A DNA stretch of 44,939 nt. Origin: an uncultured Clostridia bacterium (GTDB lineage: Bacteria > Bacillota > Clostridia > Christensenellales > CAG-917). Positions 34,543 through 43,529 of the stretch are shown one piece after another (position 1 is the stretch's first letter; each line of letters opens with the position of its first letter). The DNA is taken from contig CANQNQ010000010.1 of assembly GCA_947625225.1 (NCBI GenBank), forward strand, positions 1-44,939, read 5' to 3'. A program made the translations under genes and the position numbers. The notes under the pieces are model-generated. The model made no database searches, had not been told where the DNA came from, and saw only the letters and a list, made by a program, of their open reading frames with translations.

Positions 34543-34803
34543 ACAAAAGACGGCGTTTTGAAAGGGGAGGACAAATTTTGTTTTGCGGGGTTTTATTTTG
34601 CCAAAACGCAAGTTTATTGTGTAAAAATTAAGATATAAACATTGGATGATGTGATATTATGACAAAACGGGCAGCGGAAATCCCGCGGTCCGCAAGCTAT
34701 AATTTTTTTGAAGAGTTTTATGTTTTGCGTCTTACAAAAAATTTGTGCGTCATCATTTTTTGCGTTTTGCGCTTGTCGTGTGAGACAATATAATTTTACC
34801 CCC
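34543..34803. other. AT-rich intergenic stretch
   Basis: No gene was seen. It contains a weak hairpin GCGGA/TCCGC (34674-34678, 34689-34693), followed on the plus strand by seven T from 34703. This could be a terminator for an unannotated small RNA or for transcription from the PRC-barrel gene. The rest is AT-rich with no clear signal. Confidence 0.4.
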
Positions 34804-35655
34804 TCACTGTTTGACGCTGTTTAGCGTAAGTTCCACCAGCTTGCCCGCGTAGCGCGCCTTTTCCACCGTTGCCGCCGTCACCTCGGAGCCTTTGGGAGCT
34901 ATCAGCTGTCCGCCGTAGGTGTTGAGGTCCGCGCTGAGCGTTCGCCCCAGCAGAAATTCGTAGTCGCATATGATGCGCGTGGGCGTGTGTGCGTCCGGCT
35001 CGGCGGTGGCGGGCAGGGTGCCGTCAAGCAGCATATTCAGCGCGTCCTCGGTGAACGCAGGCTCGCCGCTGTTCAGCGATATGGCTTGCGGCGGGCTCTC
35101 AAGAGTGGTTATTGCGCCGGAGCGCAACAGGGAATACTTTTTCTCCTCGCCGCTCGGTGCGGTTTCGGCCGCCAGATACACCTTTTCCTCGCGGGATGGG
35201 CGGGGCATTTTGGGTTTTCCGCCCGTTTTGGGGACGCTTTTTAACAGTATCGCGTCGCCTATTTGCGCTATGCAGGAGGGCGGAAATTCGGCGCAGTCCG
35301 TGGTCAGCTTGCTCACCTTGCCGCTCGCGGAAAATTTCACGTCCGTCACGTTGCCCTTGAACGCGCCCGCAAGCGTGTACGCGGGCTTGCCTATCAGCAT
35401 ACAGACGCAGCTGTCGGGGACGTCGGCGCGCATGCAGTCGGCGGAGGTTATCATCAGCGCGTCGCCCATCGTCTGCACGCAGTCGAAGGGCAGCAGTCGC
35501 AGTTTGTCGGCGGAACTGTAGGGTCTGTCGCCAACAGCAAAATATGCAATTTTTCTGCACGTTTCGTCAAAATATGCATCTTTCACCACGCCGCAGATGG
35601 ACGAGTCGGCAAGCGAAATTACGGGTTTGGAAAGCTCCGAAAACAAATCAGCCAT
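34804..35655 (-). CDS. PRC-barrel-like protein
   Basis: A 283-residue soluble protein with two copies of a PRC-barrel-like segment near 5-70 and 85-150. The first reads LSKPVISLADSSICGVVKDAYFD and the second IGKPAYTLAGAFKGNVTDVKF. Each is followed by a strand-rich half that ends in a TMGDALMI- or QIGDAILL-type segment. The region 155-215 is polar and probably disordered. The last 60 residues (LLGRTLSADLNTYGGQLIAPKGSEVT) form a third, distinct domain. PRC-barrels bind proteins or RNA and occur in ribosome maturation and sporulation proteins. AGGTGA near the ATG at 35655 sets the start. The role is unknown. Confidence 0.82.
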   Translation of the reverse strand: MADLFSELSKPVISLADSSICGVVKDAYFDETCRKIAYFAVGDRPYSSADKLRLLPFDCVQTMGDALMITSADCMRADVPDSCVCMLIGKPAYTLAGAFKGNVTDVKFSASGKVSKLTTDCAEFPPSCIAQIGDAILLKSVPKTGGKPKMPRPSREEKVYLAAETAPSGEEKKYSLLRSGAITTLESPPQAISLNSGEPAFTEDALNMLLDGTLPATAEPDAHTPTRIICDYEFLLGRTLSADLNTYGGQLIAPKGSEVTAATVEKARYAGKLVELTLNSVKQ

Positions 35656-35847
35656 ATTCACCTCGATTCAAATTATGTCGGGAGTGGGACGCTTATGTTG
35701 TGCTATCGGGCGTTTAAGTTGCAATTATTGTCGAAAATGCAGCGATTTTGTCATATAAAGCAACTGTGGTCGTTCTGTTGCGCGTATATTTTTCCGTCAT
35801 ATCCCGCGCGAAATAAGTTATGCGGCGGCGGGCGCGGATATGTCAAA

Positions 35848-35911
35848 ATGTCCACAAATCCACAGAGTTGTCCACAATGTTTATGCAAAATGTGGATAAC
35901 TTTGTGGAAAT
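35848..35911. promoter_or_regulatory. cluster of DnaA-box-like sites
   Basis: Five 9-mers related to TTATCCACA lie in 64 bp. On the plus strand they are ATGTCCACA (35848-35856), AAATCCACA (35856-35864) and TTGTCCACA (35868-35876). On the minus strand they are a perfect match read as TGTGGATAA (35891-35899), and TGTGGAAAT (35903-35911). One is perfect, one has a single mismatch, and three have two. The cluster lies in the divergent region between the PRC-barrel gene and the amidase gene. It may be an origin element, a DnaA-titration site, or a DnaA-controlled promoter. No dnaA gene is in the window. Confidence 0.6.
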
Positions 35912-35954
35912 GTTCTCAAATCGCGCACCAAAACATATATTCTCGCGTATAGAT

Positions 35955-36674
35955 ATGCGGAAAATAAGTTCAGATGTCTTAAAAAAGGCGGCGGCGCTGG
36001 TCATTGGAGCGATATTTACGGCGCTTGCGGTAGGGTCGCCCTTCATAGCCATCGCCATGGCGGATACCCGTACCGTCATCTTGATTGACGCGGGACACGG
36101 CGGCAGCGACGCGGGAGTCACGGGCACTCGCACGGGAGTAAAGGAGAGCGACCTCAATCTGAAGGTAGCGCTATTGCTTGGCGAATACCTGGAGGGCAGC
36201 GGCTACAGGGTGGTGTACACGCGCACCGCCGACGTGATGTACGGCTATCCCGGCGTGGTTGGCAATAAGAAGCGCGCGGACATGTTTCGCCGCGGCGACA
36301 TCATCAACGGGGCGAAGCCCGCGGCGGCAGTAAGCATACATATGAATTTTTACTCCTCGCCCTCCCGCCGAGGCGCGCAGACGTTTTACGCAAAGGGATT
36401 CCCGCAGGGGCAGGCGCTTGCGGAGGCGTTGCAAAAGGCGCTCAACGAGGGCGTCAACGCGCAGTGCGGCGGCAGAAGCTACTCCGCGCTGACCGCGCAA
36501 AAATATATTCTGGAGTGCAGTCCCTATCCCACCGCTATCGCGGAGTGCGGATTTTTGAGCAATCCGCTTGACGAGGCAAACCTCTGCGACGAGGGCTATC
36601 GCGCCATGCTGGCTGGCGTTTTGAGGGACGGAATAATTGCGTTTTTGAGGGCAAACGAAAAACCTGTGATATAG
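35955..36674 (+). CDS. N-acetylmuramoyl-L-alanine amidase, CwlD-like (Amidase_3)
   Basis: Cleaves the bond between MurNAc and the stem peptide of peptidoglycan. The 239 residues have an N-terminal hydrophobic segment (8-30, signal or anchor) and then a full Amidase_3 domain. Zinc ligands are His48 in DAGHGG, the Glu in VKESDLN, and the His of AVSIHMN; the catalytic Glu lies in AECGFLSNP. Length and spacing match CwlD, which makes muramic-lactam in spore cortex, but no other sporulation gene is in the window. The frame is open upstream; the ATG at 35955 is chosen for the signal-like N-terminus and lacks a clear SD. The DnaA-box cluster lies 45-107 nt upstream. Confidence 0.9.
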   Translation: MRKISSDVLKKAAALVIGAIFTALAVGSPFIAIAMADTRTVILIDAGHGGSDAGVTGTRTGVKESDLNLKVALLLGEYLEGSGYRVVYTRTADVMYGYPGVVGNKKRADMFRRGDIINGAKPAAAVSIHMNFYSSPSRRGAQTFYAKGFPQGQALAEALQKALNEGVNAQCGGRSYSALTAQKYILECSPYPTAIAECGFLSNPLDEANLCDEGYRAMLAGVLRDGIIAFLRANEKPVI

Positions 36675-36756
36675 CATATACATATGTTTAACTGACTGTT
36701 TTGACAAAATAAAGTTTTGAATATGCGATTTGTGCCACTGCAACGATCGCGATTTA

Positions 36757-36799
36757 CAATGGGTGCGGACGCCCATTTTTGCGGGCGTGTCAGACGCCC
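36757..36799 (+). terminator. intrinsic terminator of the amidase gene
   Basis: A stem ATGGGT/GCCCAT (36759-36764, 36771-36776) is followed by TTTTT. A second GGGCGT/ACGCCC hairpin lies at 36783-36799. It sits about 85 nt past the amidase stop. Confidence 0.6.
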
Positions 36800-36858
36800 C
36801 TCGCGCGCGCCGACGCGTCTAAAATATCCATAATTTTGGTCAATATATAAGTATCGCC

Positions 36859-36887
36859 TTGATTTATGGCGGCTTTTGAGTTATAAT
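36859..36887 (+). promoter_or_regulatory. promoter of radC-gltX
   Basis: TTGATT (36859-36864) and TATAAT (36882-36887) have a 17-bp spacer. A 6-bp hairpin CCGCTC/GAGCGG (36895-36910) would lie at the very 5' end of the transcript. Confidence 0.6.
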
Positions 36888-36935
36888 TATTGCGCCGCTC
36901 GTGGGAGCGGTTATAGTGTATTGAGGAAATCGGAC

Positions 36936-37673
36936 ATGGCTACGGATGATTCTGTTCACAACGGTCACAGACAGCGCATGAGGGAGCGCATCGAAAAGGG
37001 CGGGATCGACTGCCTTCAGGCGCACGAGCTGTTGGAATATCTGTTGTATGCCTACATTCCGCGCAGGGACACAAACGTCGTCGCGCACGAGTTGATAAAC
37101 AAGTTCGGCGATCTGGCGGGCGTGCTCAACGCTTCCAAGGAGCATTTGGCGCAGGTCAAGGGCATGACGGCGAACGCGGCGCTGTTTCTTTCCACGTTGC
37201 CGGAGGTGTTCCGCGCCTACATAGCAAGCCTCAATTCTCCAAAGCAACAGCTCAAGGGCAAGGGCGCCGTGCGCGTGTTTATGGGCAACAAACTGTACGG
37301 CGCAAAGGATGAGCGCGCTATCATCGCCGCGCTGGACGCGCATGAAAATCTCATCAGTTGCGACCGCCTCGGCGAGGGCAGCGGAGACTCGGTGGGTCTG
37401 TCCGTCAGGGCTGTGGTGGACTACGCGCTGAGAGTGAAGGCAAGCAGCGTGATAATCGCGCACAATCATCCAAGCGGCAGCGTATCGCCGTCTCAGGCGG
37501 ACGCGGACTTCACCTTTCAGGCGCTGATTACGCTCAACAGCGTGGGCGTAAGGCTTGCCGACCACTTCATATTTTGCGGTTCGGATTACTTCTCCTTTGA
37601 GGAGAACGGCAACATCGAACGCATGAAAAACGCAAAAAATTATCTCAAAGAGGGTATGTATTTTTATGACTGA
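36936..37673 (+). CDS. radC: RadC-family JAB/MPN metalloprotein
   Basis: A 245-residue RadC-like protein. The N-terminal UPF0758 helix-hairpin-helix part runs from DSVHNGHRQRMRER to KGMTANAALF. The C-terminal JAMM domain has the metal motif HNHPSGSVSPSQADAD near residues 179-194, with a Glu upstream. The true function is unsettled; a DNA-repair role is not well supported by experiments. The ATG at 36936 has AGGA about nine bases upstream; an upstream in-frame start at 36876 would fall ahead of the transcript. The gene overlaps gltX by 8 bp. Confidence 0.93.
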   Translation: MATDDSVHNGHRQRMRERIEKGGIDCLQAHELLEYLLYAYIPRRDTNVVAHELINKFGDLAGVLNASKEHLAQVKGMTANAALFLSTLPEVFRAYIASLNSPKQQLKGKGAVRVFMGNKLYGAKDERAIIAALDAHENLISCDRLGEGSGDSVGLSVRAVVDYALRVKASSVIIAHNHPSGSVSPSQADADFTFQALITLNSVGVRLADHFIFCGSDYFSFEENGNIERMKNAKNYLKEGMYFYD

Positions 37674-39126
37674 CAACACTGTAAGGACGCGCTTTGCGCC
37701 GTCGCCCACGGGCTTTATGCACATCGGCAATCTGCGCACGGGGCTGTACGCCTATCTGTTTGCGCGCAAAAACGGCGGTCGCTTCATTTTGCGCATAGAG
37801 GACACCGATCAGGAACGCAAGGTGGAGGGCGCGGTGGATATGATATACCGCACGCTTGCCGCGGCGGGCATTGACTACGACGAAGGTCCCGACAAGGACG
37901 GCGGCTACGGACCGTATGTCCAGACGCAGCGCATGGGCATATACAAGCAGTATGCCGAGGAGCTGGTGGAGCGCGGCGGCGCGTACTACTGCTTCTGCGA
38001 CAAGGAGAGACTGGCTTCGCTGGGGGACGGCACGGGCGTGCACACCTACGACCGCCACTGCCGCAACCTGCCAAAGGAAGAGGTACAGCGCAGGCTGGCA
38101 GCAGGCGAAAGCTACGTCATCAGGCAAAAGGTGCCCGACGGCGTGGTCAGCGAATACGAGGACATGGTGTTTGGCAAAATAAGCGTGGACAGCGCGGACA
38201 TTGAGGACGGCGTGCTGCTCAAATCGGACGGCTTGCCCACCTACAACTTCGCAAACGTCGTGGACGACCACCTCATGGGGATCACCCATGTGATAAGGGG
38301 CACGGAGTATTTAAGCTCCACCCCCAAATACAACCTAATTTACGACGCGTTCGGCTGGCAGAGGCCCAAGTATATGCACCTGCCGCCCATCATGAAGGAC
38401 GCCACCCGCAAGCTCAGCAAGCGCTTTGGCGACGCCAACTTCGAGGACTTCATCGCAAAGGGATATCTGCCCGAGGCAATAGTCAACTACATCGCGCTTC
38501 TGGGCTGGTGCCCCAAGGACAACCGCGAGAAGATGACCATGCAGGAGATGATAGAGGCGTTTGACACGGACGGCATTTCCCACAGCTCCTCCATATTTGA
38601 CGAGGCGAAGATGAGGTGGCTAAACGGCGAGTATCTCAAGGCGATGAGTTCCGAGCGGTTCTATGACGTCGCGCTGCCGCGCATAAAGCAGGCGGTGGGC
38701 GAGGCGGACTATGACCTCAAGGAACTTGCCTCCTTGATGCAGACGCGCGTGGACGTGCTTGGCGATATACCCGAAAAGCTGGCGTTTTTGAATGAGTTCG
38801 GCGACTATGACCTTGCTATGTACGAGCACAAAAAGATGAAGGTCGACCGCGAGGTCGCGCTGCGCGCGGTGCGCGTGGCGACAGACGCGCTGGAGGCGCT
38901 TGACGATTGGACGGAGGATAGCGTAAAGCAATGCGTCTGCCTTGCCGCGGAAAACGCGGGCATGAAGAGCGGTCAGGTGATGTTTGCGATGCGCGTGGCG
39001 CTCACGGGCGCGCCAGTAACTCCCGGCGGCGCCATAGAGATGGCGGTCGTGCTTAAAAAGTCGGAGTCGCTGCGCCGCATGCGCCGCTCGCTGCAAATGC
39101 TGGAAAGCGCACAACAGCAAGTTTAA
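37666..39126 (+). CDS. gltX: glutamyl-tRNA synthetase
   Basis: Charges tRNA-Glu, and possibly tRNA-Gln if GlnRS is absent, as is usual in this type of organism. The 486-residue length is normal. The class I signature is APSPTGFMHIGNLRTG near 12-27 (HIGH as HIGN), and KLSKRFGD near 248-255 is the KMSKS loop. The anticodon-binding helical bundle fills the C-terminal 150 residues. It starts inside the end of radC, with AGAGGG about ten bases upstream, so both genes are translated together. No zinc Cys cluster is evident. Confidence 0.97.
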   Translation: MTDNTVRTRFAPSPTGFMHIGNLRTGLYAYLFARKNGGRFILRIEDTDQERKVEGAVDMIYRTLAAAGIDYDEGPDKDGGYGPYVQTQRMGIYKQYAEELVERGGAYYCFCDKERLASLGDGTGVHTYDRHCRNLPKEEVQRRLAAGESYVIRQKVPDGVVSEYEDMVFGKISVDSADIEDGVLLKSDGLPTYNFANVVDDHLMGITHVIRGTEYLSSTPKYNLIYDAFGWQRPKYMHLPPIMKDATRKLSKRFGDANFEDFIAKGYLPEAIVNYIALLGWCPKDNREKMTMQEMIEAFDTDGISHSSSIFDEAKMRWLNGEYLKAMSSERFYDVALPRIKQAVGEADYDLKELASLMQTRVDVLGDIPEKLAFLNEFGDYDLAMYEHKKMKVDREVALRAVRVATDALEALDDWTEDSVKQCVCLAAENAGMKSGQVMFAMRVALTGAPVTPGGAIEMAVVLKKSESLRRMRRSLQMLESAQQQV

Positions 39127-39186
39127 CACACTCAAATATACATCTAAAATGTCCATTGCGCAAATGCGCGGTGATTGGGGATAACA

Positions 39187-41229
39187 ATGAGAATTGCAAA
39201 GAGAAGTGCTGCCATTGCTTTGATATTGGCGCTGCTGGTGACGGCGGCGTGCCTTGCCATGCCCATTTTGGACGGGACGGCGTTTGCATCGGCGGACAAT
39301 GGAACGTACGGGTCATACGGTAAATTTGCCGATCAATGGTACTACGGCGACAACGCTTTGAACATAGAAGGCGCAAAGGCCGCCGTCAACGGTTGGAATT
39401 TGTCCGCGCTTGACGGGACGGATCCGCTTGTCATCGCGGTCATCGACACGGGCATAGACGTCTCGCACGAGATATTCGACGGCGTGCTGCTGACCAACAA
39501 GGAGGGGCAGATAGTGGGGCACAACTCCACGGACGCGCTCTCGGCGGACGGCGCGGACAAGGAGAAAGTGAACATCAGCGACATCCCAAGCGGCAATTCC
39601 GCCAGACACGGCACGGAGGTCGCGGGCGTGCTCGCCATGCTTATACGAGAATTCGGACTTCAAAAATATATAAAGATATATCCCATCAAGGCAAACGACG
39701 CTGCGCAGGAGAAAAACGGCGTCGCCGCGTTCACGCTGGACAATATGCTTGAGGCGATCAAGTGGACGCGCAACATCACTGTGGACGACAGGACTGTCGC
39801 GGCGGACGTGATCAACTTGTCCTTTGGCAACTCGCCAGTGAACGAGCAGAATCAATCCACCAGCATAACCAAGTGGAGGGACAGTTCCGCGCTGAGGCAC
39901 GAGCTTATCTCCACCGCCGAAAATTCCGTGATAGTGGCGTCGGCGGGCAACTACGGCAGGGATTCGGCAAACGCCGATCACGTGTTTTATCCCGCGGCGA
40001 TGCAAGGCGTGCTGTCCGTGATGGGCTACAATGTCAACGGTTTCGAGGGCAGCTACAACTATGGCGAGCTTTACGACATTGCGGCGCCTTGTAGAAACAT
40101 ACTTACCGCGGGCGCGACTGTGGGCAGCGATTCGCTGTACAAGCAGGTGGACGGCACGTCCATGGCGGCGCCCATCGCGTCCTTTGCGGCGGCGTTGATG
40201 AAGTTGCGCTACAAGGCGGCGGGCGTCGATGTGCCAAAGGCGTATACGCTGGCGCACTATATGCGCAACCTCAACTCCACAATAAGTTTCACAAGCAGGG
40301 ACAACAAGGCGTTCACTTTCAAAAAGCTCAACCTCGCCACCGTCGCCACGCAGGACTTTGAGAGCACGGTAAGCCAGGTGACCCCCACCGCCATAGTCGT
40401 CACTCACGACGGGCAGCTGGGCGGGGAGTACGCCGCGCAAAACGAGGGCAGCCTGTACGCGGATCGCGCCGCGACGCGCTATGACGAGATATTTATGGTG
40501 GCGGATCAGGTAAAGACCGTCAACTTCCACGCGACGCTTGCGCCGTACGGCGAGACCATTTCGGACTACGACGCGATGCTGGAGTGGGTGCTGGTGGATT
40601 CAAAGGGCAACGCCACTTCGCTTGGGCGCGGCACGACGCTGTCGTACACCGCAAAGACATTTGGCGAGACCAAGATAATTTGCCGCCTGGTCACCGGCGA
40701 GATAAATTTGCAAGAGGAGATACCCGTATATGTCTGCTACAAGGACTACATTTACGGCTCGGTGCGCGTCACCTATCTTGCCAACGCCAACGACCCCAAA
40801 CCGCCCACCAGCGGCGTGCTGTACACCACCAAAAAGACGGTGTTTACCCTCACCGACCTTCAATATCTCGACCCGGACGTGCCCGTCAAGTGGTACGTCA
40901 ACGGTAAGTATGTGGGCGAGGGCAGGACGTATACCTTCCGTCCCACGCGCACGGGGCAGTATATCATAGGCGCGCAGTACGGCGACAATCCCGTGCTGCA
41001 GATGCCCAACGTAGCGTTCTATGCGGACGTGCATTCGTTTATAGAGCGGCCGCTGGATATGTCCATGGTCATCCTTGCGGGAGTTGTGGCGATAGGCGCC
41101 GCTGTGACTGTGGCGATAATCGTTGTCCGCCGCAAGAAGGCGGCAAAGGGCGAGACGGAGGAGCCTGCCAAGCCTCGCAAACATAAGAAAGCCAAGCGCG
41201 ACAAGAGCGTAAAAATAGCAAAACGATAA
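39187..41229 (+). CDS. membrane-anchored subtilisin-like serine protease (S8)
   Basis: 680 residues. A signal peptide (1-33) is followed by an S8 domain with catalytic Asp87 (VIDTGID), His141 (SARHGTEVAG), Ser325 (DGTSMAAP), and the oxyanion Asn in VASAGNYG. A region of about 250 residues with Ig-like strand content follows the catalytic domain. A C-terminal membrane segment near 625-650 and a Lys-rich tail anchor it in the membrane without an LPxTG motif. It has no obvious propeptide inhibitor domain. GGGGA precedes the ATG at 39187. It likely trims surface or exported proteins; two surface-protein genes lie just downstream. Confidence 0.93.
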   Translation: MRIAKRSAAIALILALLVTAACLAMPILDGTAFASADNGTYGSYGKFADQWYYGDNALNIEGAKAAVNGWNLSALDGTDPLVIAVIDTGIDVSHEIFDGVLLTNKEGQIVGHNSTDALSADGADKEKVNISDIPSGNSARHGTEVAGVLAMLIREFGLQKYIKIYPIKANDAAQEKNGVAAFTLDNMLEAIKWTRNITVDDRTVAADVINLSFGNSPVNEQNQSTSITKWRDSSALRHELISTAENSVIVASAGNYGRDSANADHVFYPAAMQGVLSVMGYNVNGFEGSYNYGELYDIAAPCRNILTAGATVGSDSLYKQVDGTSMAAPIASFAAALMKLRYKAAGVDVPKAYTLAHYMRNLNSTISFTSRDNKAFTFKKLNLATVATQDFESTVSQVTPTAIVVTHDGQLGGEYAAQNEGSLYADRAATRYDEIFMVADQVKTVNFHATLAPYGETISDYDAMLEWVLVDSKGNATSLGRGTTLSYTAKTFGETKIICRLVTGEINLQEEIPVYVCYKDYIYGSVRVTYLANANDPKPPTSGVLYTTKKTVFTLTDLQYLDPDVPVKWYVNGKYVGEGRTYTFRPTRTGQYIIGAQYGDNPVLQMPNVAFYADVHSFIERPLDMSMVILAGVVAIGAAVTVAIIVVRRKKAAKGETEEPAKPRKHKKAKRDKSVKIAKR

Positions 41230-41238
41230 GAAAATCAC

Positions 41239-41265
41239 GCGCCGCCGCTGTATGACGTGCGGCGC
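41239..41265 (+). terminator. possible terminator hairpin after the protease gene
   Basis: A 7-bp GC stem GCGCCGC/GCGGCGC with a 13-nt loop lies 10 nt after the stop codon. The T-tract (ATTTT) comes 12 nt later than usual, so termination may be weak and the downstream surface genes may share the transcript. Confidence 0.4.
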
Positions 41266-41394
41266 AAGCAACAAATTTTGCCGTATTTTTACTTGTTGAA
41301 CTTCTCTTACTAAGGCAAAATAAGCGCGCCTTTGGTAATCGACTTTTGTCGTAACAAATATGCCGGGTGAATATAATTTGGAGGAAGAAAATAT

Positions 41395-43503
41395 ATGAAA
41401 AATGCAAGAAAAATATTTTTAATATTATTTTTGATATCATTAAGCACGCTTTTTGTTGCGTGTAATATCTCAAACAACAAATCAAAACAGAGCTACAGAG
41501 TGGAATATACGGCCGATTGGGGCGGACATATCGAAGGCGTGGCAAGCCAAAACGTAAAGGAGGGCGAGGACGCATCCACTGTGAGCGCGGTGGCGGACGA
41601 AGGATACGTGTTTTTCAAGTGGTCGGACGAAAATACTGATCCCGAAAGGACGGATAAAAATATAACCAAAGATGTGGTATATTCCGCATACTTTCAATTG
41701 GACGTGACTTACTACAGCGTGCGTTATCGCGCGGGCGAGGGCGGCGAGATATCGGGCGTGAGAGAGCAGACGGTCGCGCAATACGGGAACGCCTCGGCTG
41801 TTGAGGCGGTTGCAAAACCAGGGTACAAGTTTCTCGGCTGGTCGGACGGCAAAACCGAGGCGGCAAGACGTGATACATATATGCTTGCGGACATAGACGT
41901 CGAAGCAAGATTTGAGTTTTTGTTTGAAGGCGGAACGGGGTCCGAAACAGATCCGCTTATCATTGCGAATAAGCAACAATTTTTGAATATGCGGGAGTGG
42001 AGAGGCTCGCATTACAAACTGCAAAACGATTTGAGTTTTGTCGGTGAAAACTATCAGCCCGTGTTTGACGTCGCCGCGCCTTTTGACGGCGTGTTTGACG
42101 GCGGCGGTCATTCAATAACAGACGTGACCATCACCGTCCCCGGCGAATGCCCCTCGATTTTCGGAGCGATAGGAGAAAATGGCGAGGTTTCAAACTTAAA
42201 TATCTCTGCTTTCAATATTGATATAAACAATATATATAATATAGATACAATATATATCGGATCTGTCGCGGGAGTTTCGCAAGGTAAAATATTCGATATT
42301 GTTGCTGATGTCCAAATAAGCATTGCGAGGCTACAGGCCAAGACTATGGCAATAGGCGGGCTGATCGGTCTGGCATATAATTCCATAGATAATTGTAGCG
42401 TAAATTCAGAAATCGATTTACAGGTAAACAACGACGATTTCGGCGTGGCATATTTATATGTGGGCGGTTTGTTTGGCGATGGTCACACAAAATTGGTTAA
42501 CAATTGCTTGGTTTCGGGTACTGTTTCGGTGCGTGATACGGGGAGTACGGATAAAAGCAGGATACTTGTGGGCGGACTTGCGGCAAAGATCGGAATATTC
42601 GATATTGCGCTGGCTAATATAGAAAAGTGCAGATCGGATGTGGCAATAAATGCCGAGTTCGACGGAGAGATAGGCGGGGCGGTCTGCTACGTATATTGTT
42701 CAAACGATAGCGTACTGAATATTGAGGATTGTAGCAGCAGCGGCAATATTTCCGTGCCGTCTAACAGAACATATATAGGTGGATTTATAACTAATTTTTC
42801 GTCTATGAATGTTTCCTCTATAAAGGATTGTTTTTCAAGCGGGAGATATTTTACATCCTCAGGATATGTGGGCGGATTGATATATCGGGCGGACAATTTA
42901 CAAATTGACAATTGTTATTCTACAGCAGAGATTGAAACCACTGTAGCGGGTATGGCGGCGGGGTTTGTATTTCAGCTGGCAAATTCGCATGTGTCCAACA
43001 GTTATGCCACGGGCAACGTATCGGGCGGGATGGCTGCCGGCTTCGCACAGGATATTTACAGTAGCGCCGGGGAACGTTGTATAATCGAAAACTGCCACTC
43101 CTCACAGAATTTGTTTGCACAATTCAACGGGTCGGGTTTCAGCCTATTCATTCGTTACGCAGATATAATCGGATGCTATTCAACCAGCGACGTATATATT
43201 TCAAATGACGATCCTAATGCGTCGCGACGAATGATGATTTACGGTTTTGCGTCGTGCGAGGGTTCAACTGTTGTAAATTGTTCTTTTTTAGGGCGTATAA
43301 CGGGGGAGGGATATATAACGGAGACGATTCCGCCTGCGTCTAAGTCTACTGTTGCGGTGGCGTTTGGAATCATTCGCACCTCTACTATAACGGCGTTCCA
43401 TTTTTATGAAGATCCCATGTCGCGTGCTGATACGGTGGTGTACAAGCAGGACGAGGCGTCCACAGTGGAACTCATCGGTCAAGTTACTCAACAGCTGCCG
43501 TGA
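41395..43503 (+). CDS. surface lipoprotein with InlB-type and GLUG-like repeats
   Basis: A 702-residue lipoprotein with lipobox LFVAC (Cys23). Two divergent InlB B-repeat-like modules follow, near 33-100 and 103-168. Each opens with a VEYTADWGGHIEGV- or VRYRAGEGGEISGV-type strand and ends in a GY-FF/LGWSD turn. From about 175 the protein is built of repeats with VGGLFG, IGGLIG and GGFITN turns and Cys-containing strands, resembling GLUG-type beta-solenoid repeats found in adhesins. GGAGGA precedes the ATG. Base composition is more AT-rich than the genes to the left. It probably binds host or environmental surfaces; the binding partner is unknown. Confidence 0.85.
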   Translation: MKNARKIFLILFLISLSTLFVACNISNNKSKQSYRVEYTADWGGHIEGVASQNVKEGEDASTVSAVADEGYVFFKWSDENTDPERTDKNITKDVVYSAYFQLDVTYYSVRYRAGEGGEISGVREQTVAQYGNASAVEAVAKPGYKFLGWSDGKTEAARRDTYMLADIDVEARFEFLFEGGTGSETDPLIIANKQQFLNMREWRGSHYKLQNDLSFVGENYQPVFDVAAPFDGVFDGGGHSITDVTITVPGECPSIFGAIGENGEVSNLNISAFNIDINNIYNIDTIYIGSVAGVSQGKIFDIVADVQISIARLQAKTMAIGGLIGLAYNSIDNCSVNSEIDLQVNNDDFGVAYLYVGGLFGDGHTKLVNNCLVSGTVSVRDTGSTDKSRILVGGLAAKIGIFDIALANIEKCRSDVAINAEFDGEIGGAVCYVYCSNDSVLNIEDCSSSGNISVPSNRTYIGGFITNFSSMNVSSIKDCFSSGRYFTSSGYVGGLIYRADNLQIDNCYSTAEIETTVAGMAAGFVFQLANSHVSNSYATGNVSGGMAAGFAQDIYSSAGERCIIENCHSSQNLFAQFNGSGFSLFIRYADIIGCYSTSDVYISNDDPNASRRMMIYGFASCEGSTVVNCSFLGRITGEGYITETIPPASKSTVAVAFGIIRTSTITAFHFYEDPMSRADTVVYKQDEASTVELIGQVTQQLP

Positions 43504-43529
43504 GAATATATTTTTTGGAGGGTGCTATT

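Noticed and set aside
34600..34760. Possible small RNA or riboswitch between the minor pilin promoter and the PRC-barrel gene.
   Set aside because: Only a weak 5-bp hairpin and a displaced T-run; no promoter with correct spacing and no match to c-di-GMP riboswitch features.
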